A stretch of 8,206 nucleotides of DNA, taken from the NCBI GenBank assembly GCA_947643945.1, contig CANRXN010000032.1, positions 1 through 8,206 of the forward strand, written 5' to 3'. Below are positions 7,013 through 8,206 of this stretch, piece by piece; positions within the stretch are counted from its first letter, which is position 1; the number at the start of each line of letters is the position of its first letter. Source of the DNA: an uncultured Clostridium sp. (lineage in GTDB: Bacteria > Bacillota > Clostridia > TANB77 > CAG-508). A model generated the notes under the pieces. It was not told the DNA's origin, did no database searches, and was given only the letters and a program-made list of their open reading frames with translations. The translations under genes were made by a program, and so were the position numbers.

Positions 7013-7069
7013 TTTTCCTACTCCTTATTTAGATTTCATATTGTTTTCTTCATTTTGCACGCTCTATAT

Positions 7070-7098
7070 ATTATATCCCTAAAGAAAAAATTTGTCAA
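7070..7098 (-). promoter_or_regulatory. Sigma-A-type promoter of the SH3/NlpC-comEC operon
   Basis: On the - strand, perfect TTGACA (7098-7093) and TATAAT (7075-7070) are separated by 17 bases. The expected start point is near 7063, leaving a leader of about 50 bases before the ATG at 7012. Confidence 0.88.
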
Positions 7099-7128
7099 GT
7101 TTTTAAAATTCTCCCATTTTTAGTAAAA

Positions 7129-7338
7129 TTAGGAAATTAATAGTTCTACTACTTGCTTTTTTTCTCCTAATACAATTTTAAAAAGTTTATCATGTGGCTT
7201 GTTTACCTTCGCATTTCCTAAATTATAAGGCATACTTACATCCTCTAGTATAAATGGCATTTGTTCTATTTTTTGTCTTTCTTCTTGCATTTTTTGTATG
7301 TAGTTAGCTATCTCTTTTCCATAATCTATTTTCTTCAT
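7129..7338 (-). CDS. Truncated Rpn / PD-(D/E)XK nuclease-family-like fragment
   Basis: A 69-aa frame starting at ATG 7338 with a weak AAGAAG ribosome binding site. The N-terminal 40 residues are helical and Lys/Glu/Gln-rich (IANYIQKMQEERQKIEQM). The end, KPHDKLFKIVLGEKKQVVELLIS, resembles the first 20 residues of the Rpn (recombination-promoting nuclease / putative transposase) domain, where HDKLFK opens the nuclease fold. The frame then stops at TAA and no continuation is visible in other frames; the -35 box of the next operon begins about 30 bases on. The PD-(D/E)XK catalytic residues are therefore absent. It may be a decayed remnant or a small protein of unknown role. It contains no CGG codon, so its truncation is unlike the shifts elsewhere. 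The family call is tentative. Confidence 0.5.
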   Translation of the reverse strand: MKKIDYGKEIANYIQKMQEERQKIEQMPFILEDVSMPYNLGNAKVNKPHDKLFKIVLGEKKQVVELLIS

Positions 7339-7494
7339 ATATCACTTCTTCTTTATTATATTTTATTTTTATTTGTAGGTAAAATGTTTGTTAATTCCTT
7401 TATTCCTCACTTTTTCTTCGCTTTTTATTTATTTTCTTGTTAAATTGGATATTTTTATAGACTTTAAATTCTCTCTTGAACTTTAATTTTGCCT

Positions 7495-7523
7495 ATTATA
7501 TTATAAATTTATAACCTTGTCAA
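7495..7523 (-). promoter_or_regulatory. - strand promoter upstream of the Rpn-like fragment, divergent from rplM
   Basis: On the - strand, perfect TTGACA (7523-7518) and TATAAT (7500-7495) have a 17-base spacer; the expected start is near 7488. This gives a leader of about 150 AT-rich bases before ATG 7338, in which I see no convincing gene. A second TATAAT at 7360-7355 has only a poor -35 (TTTACC). The -35 boxes of this promoter and the rplM promoter are 44 bases apart. The rest of 7339-7567 shows nothing else I can name. Confidence 0.75.
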
Positions 7524-7567
7524 TACTTTTTCCATAATTTTACAAAATCAAAAATTTAAAAAATCCC

Positions 7568-7596
7568 TTGACAAAGCAATCCTTTTGTAATATAAT
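7568..7596 (+). promoter_or_regulatory. Sigma-A-type promoter of rplM-rpsI
   Basis: Perfect TTGACA (7568-7573), 17-base spacer and perfect TATAAT (7591-7596). The expected start is near 7603, giving a leader of about 90 bases. Such a consensus promoter fits a highly expressed ribosomal operon. Confidence 0.9.
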
Positions 7597-7602
7597 ATTT
7601 TC

Positions 7603-7692
7603 GTTTAATAAAAGCATATATAAAACTTCTCCCCGGTAGTTTTATATTGTTTTAAAAGTCAAGAAAAAAAGAAATAGGAGGGTATTGTTACC
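7603..7692 (+). promoter_or_regulatory. rplM 5' leader with hairpin, candidate L13 autoregulatory leader
   Basis: The leader holds a perfect 10-bp stem, ATATAAAACT (7618-7627) with AGTTTTATAT (7638-7647), closing the loop TCTCCCCGGT. It is followed by a U-rich stretch (TGTTTTAAAAG) and then the AGGAGGG ribosome binding site at 7676-7682. Low-GC Gram-positive bacteria are known to carry an L13 leader RNA at this place. The position and hairpin fit, but I cannot confirm the family match. The stem is AT-rich, so its U-tract makes a weak terminator at best. Confidence 0.55.
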
Positions 7693-8139
7693 ATGAATAA
7701 TACTACATATAGTGCAAAACGTGGCGAAGTTCAAAGCAAATGGTATATTATCGATGCTACTAACAAACCATTAGGTAGAGTTGCTACAGAAGCCGCTAAA
7801 TTATTAAGAGGAAAACACAAACCAACATACACACCTAATATTGATACAGGTGATCATGTTATTATATTAAATTGTAAAGATGTAATCTTAACAGGAAACA
7901 AAATAAATCAAAAAATTTATAGACATCATTCCGGTTATATTGGAGGAATGAAAGAAGTTCCTGCCAAAGTAATGCTTGAAAAAAATCCTGAAAAAGCAAT
8001 GACTTTAGCTATTAAAGGAATGTTACCTCATAACTCTTTAGGAAGAGCTCAAGCTAAAAAATTAAGAGTATATGCTGGAGCAGAACATGAAAATCAAGCG
8101 CAAAAACCAGAAGTATGGGAGGTAAAATATCATGGCTAA
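7693..8139 (+). CDS. rplM: 50S ribosomal protein L13
   Basis: Early-assembly protein of the large ribosomal subunit that binds 23S rRNA. It has 148 aa, close to the usual 142-145. Family text is clear: WYIIDATNKPLGRVATEAAKLLRGKHK (17-43), YTPNIDTGDHVIILN (46-60), the HHSGYIGG turn (78-85) and the signature KGMLPHNSLGR (108-118). The ATG is preceded by AGGAGGG with 10 bases spacing. The CCGG at 7931-7934 lies as TCC-GGT, so CGG is not a codon here, and the frame is intact. The stop overlaps the rpsI start by 8 bases. Confidence 0.98.
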   Translation: MNNTTYSAKRGEVQSKWYIIDATNKPLGRVATEAAKLLRGKHKPTYTPNIDTGDHVIILNCKDVILTGNKINQKIYRHHSGYIGGMKEVPAKVMLEKNPEKAMTLAIKGMLPHNSLGRAQAKKLRVYAGAEHENQAQKPEVWEVKYHG

Positions 8140-8206
8140 AAATAATATCGTTTTTTACGGTACTGGTAGAAGAAAAAGCTCTATTTCAAGAGTTAGATTA
8201 GTAGAA
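8132..8206 (+). CDS. rpsI: 30S ribosomal protein S9, 5' part (3' end outside window)
   Basis: The first 25 codons begin MAKNNIVFYGTGRRKSSISRV, the classic S9 start (YGTGRRK-S-ARV pattern) of this small-subunit protein near the decoding region. The ATG lies inside the last codons of rplM, with GGGAGGT about 8 bases upstream, so the two are translationally coupled in the conserved rplM-rpsI operon. TAC-GGT at 8149-8154 is read normally, which shows that a C followed by GG without the extra C does not disturb the frame. Confidence 0.97.
   Translation, partial: MAKNNIVFYGTGRRKSSISRVRLVE

Noticed and set aside
1..8206. tRNA, rRNA, CRISPR arrays and insertion sequences
   Set aside because: Reading both strands by eye, I found no cloverleaf, no spaced direct-repeat array, and no transposase with terminal inverted repeats.

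Overview
The window comes from a low-GC Gram-positive bacterium, most likely a gut-type clostridial Firmicute. It is strongly AT-rich, has AGGAGG-type ribosome binding sites and textbook TTGACA-17-TATAAT promoters. It also carries Firmicute marker genes: ClpC, a BofC-like protein, ComEC and a leader-preceded rplM-rpsI pair. No RNA genes, CRISPR arrays or insertion sequences were found.

Layout. On the + strand, the 3' part of clpC is followed 13 nt later by pgsA, and a two-sided terminator sits at the pgsA stop. On the - strand, read from right to left, a strong promoter drives a secreted three-SH3/NlpC-P60 cell-wall hydrolase followed by comEC. Next come a hicA-hicB toxin-antitoxin pair with its own promoter and candidate operator, then a BofC-like membrane-anchored or secreted protein that converges on pgsA. 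To the right of the hydrolase lies a short Rpn/PD-(D/E)XK nuclease-like fragment under a strong - strand promoter. Divergent from it is the rplM-rpsI ribosomal operon, with a perfect promoter and a structured leader.

The main discovery candidate is a decoding anomaly. Four otherwise well-preserved genes (pgsA, the bofC-like gene, comEC and the SH3/NlpC gene) are broken by five frameshifts. All five have the same form: an NNC codon, then an in-frame CGG codon, with the family-consistent protein resuming in the +1 frame at GGA or GGT (Gly). By my hand scan these are the only in-frame CGG codons in any gene of the window. CGG never appears as an ordinary arginine codon, and no frameshift occurs anywhere else. 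Skipping one C at each site restores full-length PgsA (198 aa), BofC-like protein (202 aa), ComEC (808 aa) and hydrolase (443 aa), including the ComEC AHHG motif. This points to an unassigned CGG codon that triggers efficient +1 frameshifting, or to a four-base Gly codon CGGN. A systematic sequencing error is the main rival explanation. comEC also has one in-frame TGA with no frame change, in a window where no gene uses TGA as its stop.
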